A DNA stretch of 64,000 nucleotides from assembly GCF_035046485.1 (NCBI RefSeq), contig NC_085138.1, forward strand, positions 21,926,440-21,990,439. Direction: 5' to 3'. Positions 43,870 through 53,707 of the stretch are shown here, one piece after another. The position numbers and the translations under genes were made by a program. The DNA is from Aedes albopictus (Eukaryota; Arthropoda; Insecta; Diptera; Culicidae). The notes under the pieces are model-generated. The model saw only the letters and a program-made list of their open reading frames with translations. It had not been told where the DNA came from and did not search any database. Position 1 is the first letter of the stretch; each line of letters opens with the position of its first letter.

Positions 43870-44270
43870 TTTTTTTCTATTTATTGTTTAAATAGTTATG
43901 CTTCTGCTCAGTGAGAGGCCCAAACAGAACCGATCCCTCCAGGGTCATCGGAACATTTCAATAAATGTTAAAAACGCGTGAAAAAAAAAGAAAAAAAGTT
44001 GGCGATCCGAGAAAAAAAATCAATTTACAACAAAAAAAAACGCGAAAACAACGAAAAAAACATCTCAATTTATATAAAAAAAATCTCGTAAAACTAGTTG
44101 AACGAAAATAAAATCAAAAGATATTTTTTTCTATTTAATGTGTAAATAAGTATGTTTCGGCCAAGTGCGAGGCACAAACAGAACCGATCCCTCCAAGGTC
44201 ATCGGAACTTTTCAATAAATGTTTTAAACGCGAGGAAAAAATGGCGACTCGAGCAATAACAAAATAGGTA
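43870..44270. repeat. Direct duplication, period about 254 bp
   Basis: CTATTTATTGTTTAAATAG (43,877) and CTATTTAATGTGTAAATAAG (44,131) begin copies that share AAACAGAACCGATCCCTCCA, GGTCATCGGAAC and TTTCAATAAATGTT. A-rich spacers follow each copy. No frame is shared. Confidence 0.7.
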
Positions 44271-45229
44271 AAAGAAAAGACAAAAAAATAAACAAAAATC
44301 GCGTTGAACAACAAAAAAAATAATTAAAAAAAATATAAAACAAGATTGCGTAAAACGAGTAAAAACGTAGGAATTCCGAAAAAATAAACAATTTTTCTAA
44401 AAAAAAACACATCAACACCCGCGACATTTTTTTTTATTCCTGTTCGGGTTTGTCACTGCGACCAGTTTTTAGATCTATTGTGACATTACCCGTATCCTTA
44501 GTGTAGTGCATGTCGCATTACTCAATTGCCATTGAGGGGCAATAAAGTATCGATTTTGATACAGTTTTTGTTTTGTTTTGTTAGAAAACAAAACAAGAGT
44601 ACTGATATTGGCCATGCATCGGAAACCTAGCATCACCCTTGTTTTACTGCTGAATTCTCCCCAGGTTTAGGACCCGGGTTTTAACAGTAGCAGCAATATC
44701 ATTCCAATAATGGGACATGTGTTCAGTAATAAGGATTCTAGTATGTTCCTTGCGTACTAGCACTTTCCAGTCATCGAAGAGTCAGTACATGCATGGATCC
44801 CCAACCCAATTTGATTTCCTTTGCATTGAGTTTAGCCTCAGATGGTGAGGTTTTTAACTATATGCAAAGTAAAGTTGGTAAACTTAGTTTTATTCAAAGA
44901 CTGGAAGTCATCACAACACCAATAGCAAGGACTAAATACTATAATGCCTATAATTATCAGAACACATATTCCAAAATTGAAAAATAGGACGACACTAGAT
45001 TTCGGTTTGGTAGATCTAACACCGCAACGCAACCCAAAAAAGCGATCTACCCACGCTACGGGCTCCGTTAAAGATCGAGCATCTTTTAAACCCCCTCAAC
45101 CATTCATCCCTCAGCACGGGTCGCCTGACACCTTGGATTGGGGTTACCTGTTTGGTGGACTTTTACCCCCGGAACAGGTGGTCCGTAGTGCCATTCTAAG
45201 CCGACAGCTACACGGGCAGAAAATCCTCC
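44271..45229. other. Unassigned repeat-like DNA
   Basis: It contains an A-rich zone (to 44,400), GGGTTTGTCACTGCGACCAG, AATTGCCATTGAGGGGC and an inverted TTTTGTTTTGTT/AACAAAACAA pair near 44,575-44,600. From 45,000 to 45,229 it is GC-richer (CCTTGGATTGGGGTTACC, GGAACAGGTGGTCCG). Probably dispersed repeats of unknown type; a 121-codon frame here has no domain. Confidence 0.3.
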
Positions 45230-45438
45230 TTAAGGACAAGGTATTTGGAGTACATTGCTCAAAATTTCTAGAGCACCGTTTTTTAGAACCGTTGAACGGA
45301 TTTGGATGAAAATGCATCACGCTAATAGTTCAGTGGTTGTCAACAGCGTGATGCATTTTCATCCAAATCCGTTCAACGGTTCTAAAAAACGGTGCTCTAG
45401 AAATTTTGAGCAATGTACTCCAAATACCTTGTCCTTAA
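45230..45438. repeat. Perfect 94-bp hairpin with 21-bp loop
   Basis: The left arm 45,230-45,323 and right arm 45,345-45,438 are exact reverse complements over all 94 bases by direct reading. The left arm starts TTAAGGACAAGGTATTTGG and ends GCATCACGCT; the loop is the 21 bases AATAGTTCAGTGG...CAAC. No other copy is seen in the window. A transcript would make a long perfectly paired hairpin. Two overlapping frames across it are by-products. Confidence 0.93.
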
Positions 45439-45444
45439 ACCCCT

Positions 45445-46740
45445 CGGACCCTATGTAACGCACCTGAGAGGTTTCGAAACCCCCGAAAGCTCTCCCTGAG
45501 ATCTCCTGGTACTCCGCTGAAATTCCTCGAGACCCCCTGAAACGCCTCTGTAACCTACCTTATAAACACCCCCTGGCCGATGTTGCAATAGTTCCCATCA
45601 TTATTAAATATTCGTATGCTTTCGGGCGTGCATAAATTAAAAATCCACAAAAACAACTTGCATAAAAAGAGATTTTAGTGTATTTTGAGGCAAGGACAAT
45701 GATACACTATGCCCAGGAAAATCGAGAAAAAGACCGATCGGAACGGAAATCGAACCTGTCGTCTCCAGATTGGCCATCTAAAGCCTTAATCACAAGGCTA
45801 ACTGGAGACCCTGGATGTTTCAGGGGATCTCAGATTCTCAGGGATGCTTCACGGAGCCTCAGAGACGTATCAGGAGGTCTCAGAGGGTTTCCAGGGGGTC
45901 TCAGGAACGTTTTAGGGGATTCAGGAGTTACCAGAAGGTTCCTTGAGCATTTCAGGGGTTCTCAGGGGGCTTTAGGAGTGTTTCAGAGGATCACAGCGCT
46001 CCTCATCGTTTCGTAGAAGGTTTCCAGTGGGTCTCAGAGGTATTTTAGGGAGTCTCAGGGGCGTTTCAGGGAATCAAGGGCATACCAGAAGGCCTCAAAG
46101 GAGTTTCAGGGGGTCTTATAGAGTTCTAGGTGGTTTCAGGGTGTACAACGAGGTCCAAGGATATTTCAGGGGGTTTCAGGGAGTCTCAGAGACATTTCAA
46201 AGGTTCCCAAGGGGTTTCAGGGGCTTTCAGGGGTATTTTTTGTGATCTCAACGGGCTTCAGGCGAGCTCGAAGGGGGTTCCACGAGAGTTCCAGAGGGGG
46301 CCAGAAACGTTTGAGGGGCCTCAGGAGATATCAAGAGTGTTTCAGGGGACCACAGAGGGTTCAAACCCAAGCACCACACATATTACAAAGCAGAACCAAA
46401 AAACTGCGCTGCGTGACTATTCCGTAAAATGTGTGCTGCTTGAGAAGGAGGTATCAGGTGGTCTCAGGGGCGCTGCAGGAATTTTTCAGAGGTTTACAAC
46501 CCAGGAGCTCCCTGAATCCCCCTGAATCATCCCTTAAACCTACTGAAACGCCTCTGAAAGGGCATTAATCCCTCTAAAACAAATCTCAAACCTCGCATGA
46601 GTCGCATCTAAAACTCCTTCAAACCATCTGAAGCCCTCTTAAATAACCCTGTAACCCTCCAAAACGCCCCTGAAATCCTCTGAAATCTCTTCCTTTAAAG
46701 CTCCCTAAGACACCCACTTGGCCTTATCTCAAACCCGCAG
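45445..46740. repeat. Distinct CAGGGG/CCTGAAA-type array with orientation changes
   Basis: Units such as TTTCAGGGGGTCTCAGGG (45,815-46,500) are flanked by the opposite orientation, CCCCTGAAACGCCTCTGAAA (45,455-45,600 and 46,500-46,690). A SINE interrupts the left part and a short non-array piece lies at about 46,375-46,440. The base word differs from GGAATTCC but the layout is similar. Frames of 112-131 codons follow the repeat. Confidence 0.8.
45655..45812 (-). mobile_element. tRNA-derived SINE (minus strand)
   Basis: On the minus strand GTCTCCAGTTAGCCTTGTGA (A box region) and GACAGGTTCGATTTCCGTTC (B box) are at tRNA spacing. A short body ends near TTTTTATGCAAG. It interrupts the CAGGGG array. 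Confidence 0.65.
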
Positions 46741-47155
46741 GAGAAAACCTTTTTAACTTGAATTAAGTTCGTTTTTTTGAAGTGCGGATTCCATGCACAA
46801 AACTTTTTTTAGGCCATTTTTGATTGATGCATGGCATAAACAGAGATTGTAGCACATGATTGGAATTTTCTAAGGATTTCTTTAAGGTCTTTAGGACAGA
46901 AGGTCGAAGGGACAAAAGGTCGAATGGACAAAAGCCGAATGAACAAAAAAATTAGTAGACCAATTTACCAGCTGGTATGTCTCGCTTATAAGACAACAAT
47001 TTTTGAGAAGTATTTATTTTTATTTTATTCCTTTATTTCTTTATTTCGTCAATCCAACGTAGACTAGTACATAGACATAAACATATACATAAATTTTGTT
47101 TTCTATTAATGGATTTTATTATTTTTATAGGGGTCTAAAAAGTAGTTCGTTCAAA
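46741..47155. other. Mixed stretch with a small 15-16 bp tandem repeat
   Basis: GGACAGAAGGTCGAA, GGGACAAAAGGTCGAA and TGGACAAAAGCCGAA (46,893-46,948) form about three tandem units. The rest is AT-rich and probably the 3' UTR side of the LINE remnant that follows. Confidence 0.5.
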
Positions 47156-47420
47156 CTATGCGTGTCTATTTCTTTTGTTATTGAAATATTGTTTCAGATT
47201 ATGCCGAGACATTGTAAAGTCAATCATTTCGCAATGTTCATTATAGATTGACATCATTTGATTAATTGGTCCAAATTTAGCGTAATCCGTCCGATTATAA
47301 CAAGTTTTAAAAGGTGCTCGACTACGAAGACGCCGTGTCGGCACATAGAAATTGAATTTAGTCTTTGTTGCCGCTCATCGAGAGAAACATTGTACTGCTG
47401 TTATAGAAATCATATGCATT
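47156..47420 (-). pseudogene. LINE ORF2 C-terminal remnant (non-LTR retrotransposon)
   Basis: The minus-strand frame reads VPTRRLRSRAPFKTCYNRTD then YAKFGPINQMMSIYNEHCEM and IDFTMSRHNLKQYF before the stop. Just upstream, in another frame, is QYNVSLDERQQRLN. Short basic C-termini with RTxYxxxxPxxxxxxxYNxxxxxxDFxMSRxxxK are typical of Jockey-like insect LINE ORF2 ends. Upstream reverse-transcriptase sequence is missing and a frameshift is present, so this is a 5'-truncated pseudogene. The clade call is tentative. Confidence 0.5.
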
Positions 47421-48600
47421 TCAGCCACTAGTATTTCTATAGGAAATTTTTCCTTCTTTCGTTTATAGGCTGTTCTTTCAAGTTGTGCTAATGTAGTATT
47501 TTATGGCAATTTAGTTTGACTTTTTTCCAGGAATTTTTTCTTTTAAATTTATAGGCTGTTTTTAAAGCTTTGTAACTGAAATAATTATTGACTCTTAAGG
47601 TTCTTATTTTTCAATCAGAAATTTTGCCTTCTTTTATTCTGTTTTTCTTACTTACTGCAGAAATATTCGTTGACTACTTGTGCTTAGTGGTCATCCCCAC
47701 TTGGATTGACAGGTAGTTCTTTATAATTTTATAATTTCGTTTTGTTTGTTCATATAATGCTCAATGATTTGTTCTTCTCTAATTCATAAACTGATTTGAG
47801 TTTCAAATGACAATACACTAAGGTCTTTTTTTACACGGGGGATACGTCCCGTGTAAAAAAAACCGTGTAAAAAAAACCGTGTTAATTCGCGAAACCGTGT
47901 AAAAAACCCGATTTAATCCACCTATGGTGAACAGAACCCTTCTTACACTTATTAAAATTAGTGTTGTATTATTTGTATTTAACATGTTTATTATGTGTAA
48001 TTGACCAAAAGTTCTGGAAAATACTGTGGATTTGGCATCTAGCGGATTGGTTTCCAAAATAGCATCATAGACCATGGACTAAACTACCAGAAATGCCAGA
48101 CACCTCCTAGAATCTGGTATGGAATGTTTAAAAAATAGCTTATACATTCTGGAATATTGTATCTTTTGTTAACTGCCAAAAGATCGATTAACAAATGGGT
48201 AAGAAAATCAGCGAGATACACTTTGTCTAATATCTCTTAATCAGTCGATTAATTTAGCTCCGAAGTACTTAGTATTCATGGTTATGGTGTAGAAAGGACA
48301 AAAACGATATATCTACTAAGTTAATCAGTTTTGGCATTAACTAGTTATTTTGGCTATCCGGTTCTTACATTTTTCCCACAATATATAAATTCAAAGCTTT
48401 CATTTAACATCTTGTTAGTTTTTATAGAATTCCTGTGTATTTGTAATTTGTTATTTATAATTTTATTGAAAACAATAACCTGCTAGTATACACTTTGTAT
48501 GAGGTCATCATTATTTATTGAAAAACAATTTTCCATAGACTGGTCAAAAACTAATGCAAGATAACAAGCGAATATAATAATAAAAAAGAATTTATTGAAA
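47421..48600. other. AT-rich stretch with a CCGTGTAAAAAA repeat
   Basis: At 47,819-47,935 TTTTTTACACGGG, CCCGTGTAAAAAAA and AACCGTGTTAATTCGCG form a short inverted/tandem cluster that recurs at 49,488-49,550. The remainder, to 48,600, is AT-rich without inverted ends or supported frames. Confidence 0.45.
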
Positions 48601-49290
48601 TACTCTTCGTAAGATATCTCAGTAATCAAATGTCGAATCGACATAAAATTTCAGGGCCTTTTACAAGGATATTGTAGCTTTCATTTGGTGCTTAGAGAAC
48701 CCAAATCGGTTGACAGACGGCTGAGATATTTATTATGGTACCCTTGGTCAAAAATCTCTCAAAAGGTTAACCTGTATTACTCCCAAGTACTCTTTGAAAG
48801 ATATCTCGATAACCAAATGTCCAATCCTAATGAAATTGAATAGGGTTCTACTACAATGTTGTAGCTTTCATTTGGAGCCAGGAGAACCGAAATCGGTTGA
48901 CAGACGGCTAAGATATTTATTATGATACACTTGGTCAAAAATCTCAAAAGGTTTAGTTGTATAAATCCTAAGTACTCTTCGAAAGATATCTCTGTAACCA
49001 AATATCCAATCGAAATAAAATTTCTGGGCAATCTACTAGGATGCTGTAGCTTTCATTTGGTGCCAAGAGAACCCAAATCAATTGACAAACGGCCGAAATA
49101 TTTATTATGATACACTTGGTCAAAAATCTTAAAAAGTTTAGATGTATGACTCATAAGTACTCTTCGAGAGATATCTCGGTAACCAAACATCCAATCGAAA
49201 AAAAATTCAATAGCGTTCTACTAGGATGTGGTAGCTTTCATTTGCTTCCAAGAGAACTCAAATCGGTTGACAGACGGCTGAGAAACGTGC
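48601..49290 (+). repeat. 186-bp tandem repeat, nearly four copies
   Basis: TACTCTTCG-AAGATATCTC starts units at about 48,601, 48,787, 48,973 and 49,157. Each contains GTAGCTTTCATTTGG, GAGAACC-AAATC and GTTGACAGACGGC. The last unit is cut short at GGCTGAGAAACGTGC. A CA microsatellite and the hairpin-ended module follow, matching the plan at 2,060-2,470. Confidence 0.88.
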
Positions 49291-49303
49291 GTGACTTTTT
49301 TTT

Positions 49304-49490
49304 GTAACGCACATACACACACACACACATACACACATACACACATACACACACACACACATACAGACATTTGCTCAGTTCGTCGAGCTGAGTTCATTGG
49401 TATATGAGACTCGGCCCTCCGGGCCTCGGATCGAAAGTCGGTTTTTCGAGCGATATTTATACCCTTCTTATGGGTGTAAGAAGGGTAAAA
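49304..49490 (+). repeat. CA microsatellite and retroposon-like 3' module
   Basis: ACACACAC with occasional T (49,304-49,372) leads into GACATTTGCTCAGTTCGTCG, ATTGGTATATGAGACTCGG and CCCTCCGGGCCTCGG. A terminal hairpin follows, ACCCTTCTTATGGGTGTAAG then AAGGGT. This mirrors the module at 2,330-2,465. Confidence 0.7.
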
Positions 49491-49785
49491 ACCGTGTTAA
49501 TTCGCGAAACCGTGTAAAAAAATACCGTGCTAATTCGCGAATCCGTGTAAAAAAACCCTTATTAATCCACCTAGCGGTGATGGTGCCTTTCTCGTGCCAT
49601 AAAATATTCTTTCAACAAAACACAAGTGACAAATTAAGTCCATGGTATGGGAGCAAAGATCATAATTATTAAATAAGTTTCTCTCTGAACGATGACATGC
49701 ATTATCAGGAATCGATCAGTGCAATAATAATTGTTAATTTTGTTCTCATAACAGCGCCAGAGCCGGAAAAGTAACTGTGTATGTA
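49491..49785 (+). repeat. CCGTGTAAAAAA plus AATCCACCTAGCGG repeat copy
   Basis: Two CCGTG(T/C)TAATTCGCGAA units with CCGTGTAAAAAA are followed by AATCCACCTAGCGGTGATGG, the same core as at the start of the window. The rest to 49,785 has no defined feature. Confidence 0.55.
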
Positions 49786-50198
49786 CACTCTTAGAAAAAA
49801 TCATGTAAATTTAAATTCACTTGGATGCACATAAAAGGAGCGGCCCGTTTGACACAAATTTACATCTTCTATCACAAATAAAGTCGAGCTAGCAATCGCT
49901 AGAGCCGAAGCGAGAGATAAAACATATGTAAGTAAAATAATGAACGGGATTCGAACTCTGGTCCGCTGATTGAGAGGCACGTACTATACCTCTCGGCTGT
50001 ATCACCGAGTTGTGAGACAAATGATAAATGTAAATCTGTTTCTACTTATCTGTTCAGATAGGTTTGTTGACATCTTGTGCAGCCAACTCGAACTTACATG
50101 ATGGATGTAAAATTAAATCAAATTAGCCATTCAGTCATGAAATGTTTACGTACGTTGATGGTTTACGTCACGTGTAAATTCCTAATTTTTTAAGAGTG
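49786..50198. mobile_element. 413-bp TIR element with tRNA-like core, copy A
   Basis: Left CACTCTTAGAAAAAATCATG and inverted right CACTCTTAAAAAATTAGG are flanked by TA (49,784-49,785; 50,199-50,200). In the middle, minus strand, CGGTGATACAGCCGAGAGGT and CCAGAGTTCGAATCCCGTTC look like A and B boxes. Copy B follows in inverted orientation 46 bp downstream. Confidence 0.75.
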
Positions 50199-50456
50199 TA
50201 CATTTGACACAGCGGTGAGGCTGCTCTTGTAGTACACAAATCTGCAATCTTAAAAAATTAGGAATTTACACATGACGTAAACCATCAACATACGTAAACA
50301 TTTCATGACTGAATGGCAAATTTGACTCAATTTTACATCCATCATGTAAGTTCGAGTTGGTTGCACAAGATGTCAACAATTCTATCTGACCAGATAGGTA
50401 GAAACAGTTTTACATTTATTGTTTGTTTCACAACTCGGAGATACAGTCGAGAGGTA

Positions 50457-50665
50457 TTCTTCATTACACCAACAAAGCTAGCCATGAAAATGTTTGACAA
50501 TTCACAGGTCATTTTGACAGATCACACACATGCACGAAAAAGACGGATAACATATTCTACTTTATCGATCTTGTTGTTGTCCTTTTCATGCACATGTTAC
50601 ATCTGTCAAAATGACCTGAGATTTGTCAGTCATTTTGAGGTTAGGTGCGTTGGTGTAATGAATAA
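50457..50665. mobile_element. 209-bp foldback MITE nested in copy B
   Basis: TTCTTCATTACACCAAC and inverted TTATTCATTACACCAAC are the ends, with TA on each side. Inner complementarity continues through CAGGTCATTTTGACAGAT. Copy A lacks it at the matching point (GAGAGGTATAGTACGTGCC). Confidence 0.8.
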
Positions 50666-50864
50666 TAGCACGTGCCTCTCTATCAGCAGATCAGATTCCA
50701 AGTCCGGTTTGTTTTTTTTTTACATACGTATGTTTCATCTCTCGATTCGGCTCTAGCGATTGCTTGCTCGACTTTATTTGTGATAGAAGACGTAAATTTG
50801 TCTCAAACGGGCCGCTCCTTTTATGTGCATCCAAGTGAGCTTTAATTTACATGATTTTTTCTAA

Positions 50865-51645
50865 GGGTCTGTGTCAATTGGCGAATTAATAGTTATTTAT
50901 GTAATGAGTTGCAAAAAGTTGATTTTTTCAGCACGAGTCGTACATTGCTTGCCGAGTTGGATAAATACGATGAGTGCTGAAAAAATCGAGTTTTGCAACG
51001 AGTTCCATACAAAATTTTATGCAATGATTTGTATGGAACTCGTTGACTCAAATGAGTTGCATTATGAACATTATACAACTATTTTTCATTATGCAACTCA
51101 TTTCAGTTGCATAATGAACCAGTTCGGAAAAATTGGCCATTATTATACCAAAATGAGTTATATAAAATTTAAATTATGATACTGAATTGCATAAAATTAA
51201 TTTTCACTTAAACTTGACAGTTCGATAATTATTTCCTTAGGAAAACTGTCAAGTTTAAGTGTTGAACTGTCAAATTTAAGTAAAAATTAATTTTAATTCG
51301 CCAATTGGGTTGTTTAGTGAACAAAATATTGCTATTTTCTATAGCCTAATCGAAAGAGCTCATTTTTCTGAGTATAACGTGATTTTATTGGATTCCAATA
51401 CCTTTGTTTTGATGGTTAAATTAACAAAACAGTTTTCATTTTTGTGGATAGAATGACAGTTCAATCGTTAAAGTGACAGTTCGATCCGAACAAAAAAAGT
51501 TCTCCATACAAACTTTAAATGCATTTTAAAAATAGTTCCCGAACTCCGAAAATTATGAAATTTTGGAATTCGACTAATTGTTGGGTGGAGAATCCGATTA
51601 TGAAATAAACCGTATACCCCTAAAGAACCCAATTGACACAGACCC
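50865..51645. mobile_element. 781-bp PIF/Harbinger-like element nested in copy B
   Basis: GGGTCTGTGTCAATTGG is perfectly inverted at both ends and flanked by TAA (50,862-50,864; 51,646-51,648). Excision rejoins TTTTTTC-TAA-GAGTG, the terminal sequence of the host family. CAATTGGCGAATTAA also recurs inverted at about 51,290-51,307, so a shorter internal fold exists. Frames of about 100 codons lack a transposase signature. Confidence 0.82.
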
Positions 51646-51657
51646 TAAGAGTGTGGG

Positions 51658-51881
51658 TAGGACATATGGACTGTCCAACCCAGCATTTTTTGTGGGTATA
51701 CCTATGGACTTATCCACCGATGAACCGAATTCATCGCTGTCCGAGAATTTTGACACTAGAGCGGGGCCATTCCCAATCAGAATCGTTAAATTCTGACTGA
51801 AACGGCCCCGCTCTAGTGTCAAAATTCTCGGACCGCGATGAATTCGGTTCATCCGTGGATAAGTCCATAGGATATGTCCTA
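51658..51881. repeat. 224-bp foldback with ~80-bp near-perfect inner arms
   Basis: TAGGACATAT at the left and ATATGTCCTA at the right bound the unit. From about 51,700 to 51,778 and 51,797 to 51,875 the arms are nearly exact complements (GGACTTATCCAC, GAATTCATCGC, TTTTGACACTAGAGCGGGGC). Frames on both strands here are mirror images of each other. Confidence 0.85.
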
Positions 51882-52530
51882 GCAACTCCTCGCGCCACTT
51901 TTAAAGGCTTTAAAAATATCACATCACAAATACCACTTTGTCTGATGGTCCGAACCTGTGGAATAGAGAACAATGGGCTTGTGCCTTTGGTCTATTTTAC
52001 GAAACGACAACAGTGTTGATATTGATATTAACATTCACGGGCTTGGGTGCAACCTCCTGTCAAATTTTCATTCATGAAATGAGCGATCAGCTGATCCGAA
52101 ACGTTTCGTAAAATGGCTCATTGAAAATAAAAACGTGCACTCATGCAGAAATACTCCCAGTTGGCCAATGAGTTGGTCTTACTTAATATCCAATTTAACG
52201 CCCAGATGTATGCAACTTAGCGTTATCACTTACCGTTACCTGACGTGCCATTGCCTTACTACATTCATACACCGAGGTAAATTTCTACTCAGTCACTGAG
52301 TTGGTCCTACTCAGAAAAAGAAAAGACTTCTATTCTCTTACTTAGTTTCCGTTACGTTAAAACTGAGACAACTCAATGAATTGCCTCACTTCTAACTGAA
52401 ACAGAGCAGGAAAAAAAATAATTTGGAATAAATCCATCTCAGTAACTGAGTAGAATTTTTTCTCTTAAAACATCTTAAAACCCAACGGCCAATAAGAACA
52501 TTTATTTCTCTTATAAGAAAAATTATATAA
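51882..52530. mobile_element. Stretch with one MITE at about 52,280-52,470
   Basis: TTCTACTCAGTCACTGAG near 52,286 is inverted near 52,436-52,455 (CTCAGTAACTGAGTAGAA), with related CTCAGTGA words between. The remaining parts have no defined feature. Confidence 0.55.
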
Positions 52531-53265
52531 GGGAATACCCATAAAAAACGTAACGATTGGAGTGGGAGGGGGGTTTGGGATAGTTTGACACGTAAAAACG
52601 CACAGAAAAACCCGTTCGAGAGGGGGTGGGGATGTACATTCCCAATTTTAGCGTGACGTACGTAATGGATGCTCCATGATGACTGTTTTGATGATTAAAC
52701 AGCATTCTGTTCGCCAGATACACGTTTGGGAACATGGCAAAAAATTCTTGAGCGTATACATCACGCGTTGTTGGGGAGGGGGGCTTCAGCAAAGTGTGAA
52801 AGTGTGAGCATTTTTTTTAGAGTTCTCATACAAAAAGTGTGACATAGGGGGAACGGGGTTTGAAAATCGGCAATTGGCTTCTTTAGTGGTGCTGAGCTAA
52901 TTCCATATTCTGAATCTGCATGCAAAACTGAGCCGAAATCCAAATTTTCATGAATTTTGGTGCCCGGGAACCAATTTAAAAATCAATTAGAAGTTTGTAT
53001 GGGAGCGATTTGTCGAATCACCCCTCGTCGCATTTTGTACTGGGTGGAGCTGTCAAACAGTTACCCAGCTGTCAAAAGGTGATTTCAAAAAATCTCTTTG
53101 AAATTGATTTTAGGTACCAAAATAAAGTTCTAAAAATCTAAAAAAAATCAGGGTGGCTCAGAAAAGGGTGCTCTTTCGTATGAAATCGAAAAATCGATAC
53201 ATTTTTCTTAATTTAAAAACCCAATTTTCGCGTGACGAAATTTATGGACATTCCCTTGTGATATC
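52531..53265. mobile_element. G-rich MITEs of the ACGTCACGC family, one of them split
   Basis: The first (52,531-52,676) pairs GGAATACCCATAAAAAACGT with inverted GGAGCATCCATTACGTACG around G-rich tracts. The second appears to run from ACATCACGCG near 52,760 to CGCGTGACGAAATTTATGG near 53,225-53,255. It contains CAAAAAGTGTGACATAGGGG, as in the element at 39,538. It is interrupted by a ~270-bp repeat whose ends share ATTTTGGTNCC (52,950-53,135). Confidence 0.55.
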
Positions 53266-53699
53266 ACGTATCCAAAAAATGATGACGGATGTTTGAGCCG
53301 TTTGCTGCACATGAAGTCGACTCGTAAGAGTGATGCACGAATTAGATCTTAACGCAGCAAATCAGCCGCCGCCGTTGAATGTGGGTCTAGCCATCGCTAG
53401 AACCGGATCAATAGATGAATCATATATATAATGTGGTCCATTCATTTAATATCAGTATGACATTCAAGACTATCCTAGTACAGTGCCCCACACTTGTGCA
53501 CAATTTATGAATCGGCAAAAATGACCACAGTTTTTATCGATCACTCATTTGATCAAACATGGTGATTCATAAATGGTGTACAACATATTAAGGTGATTCA
53601 TCGGTGTTTGGTCACTGTGTGACAATTAAAGGAATACAAGTAATTTTTATTTTTTACCTAAATTTTATCTAAATTTGACTCTAAATTTGTAGTAGAATC
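53266..53699. other. Short AT-rich spacer
   Basis: It contains GTCTAGCCATCGCTAGAACC, a fragment of the SINE-like body seen at 6,600 and 24,670, and loosely inverted GTGATTCATAAATGG/ATTTATGAATCGGC words. No gene seen. Confidence 0.35.
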
Positions 53700-53707
53700 G
53701 CATTTGC

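Larger units (their letters stand above)
50245..51653. mobile_element. Copy B of the tRNA-core TIR element, inverted and carrying two nested insertions
   Basis: It is the inverse of copy A: it starts CAATCTTAAAAAATTAGG and continues through CATTTCATGACTGAATGG. After a 209-bp insertion come GCACGTGCCTCTC and CGGCTCTAGCGATTGC to ATGATTTTTTCTAA, where a 781-bp element interrupts. The last bases GAGTG lie beyond that insertion. Together with copy A this makes a long inverted repeat. Confidence 0.75.

Noticed and set aside
48601..49290. Spaced repeats resembling a CRISPR array
   Set aside because: The 186-bp units are repeated throughout with no unique spacers; this is tandem satellite, and the genome is eukaryotic.
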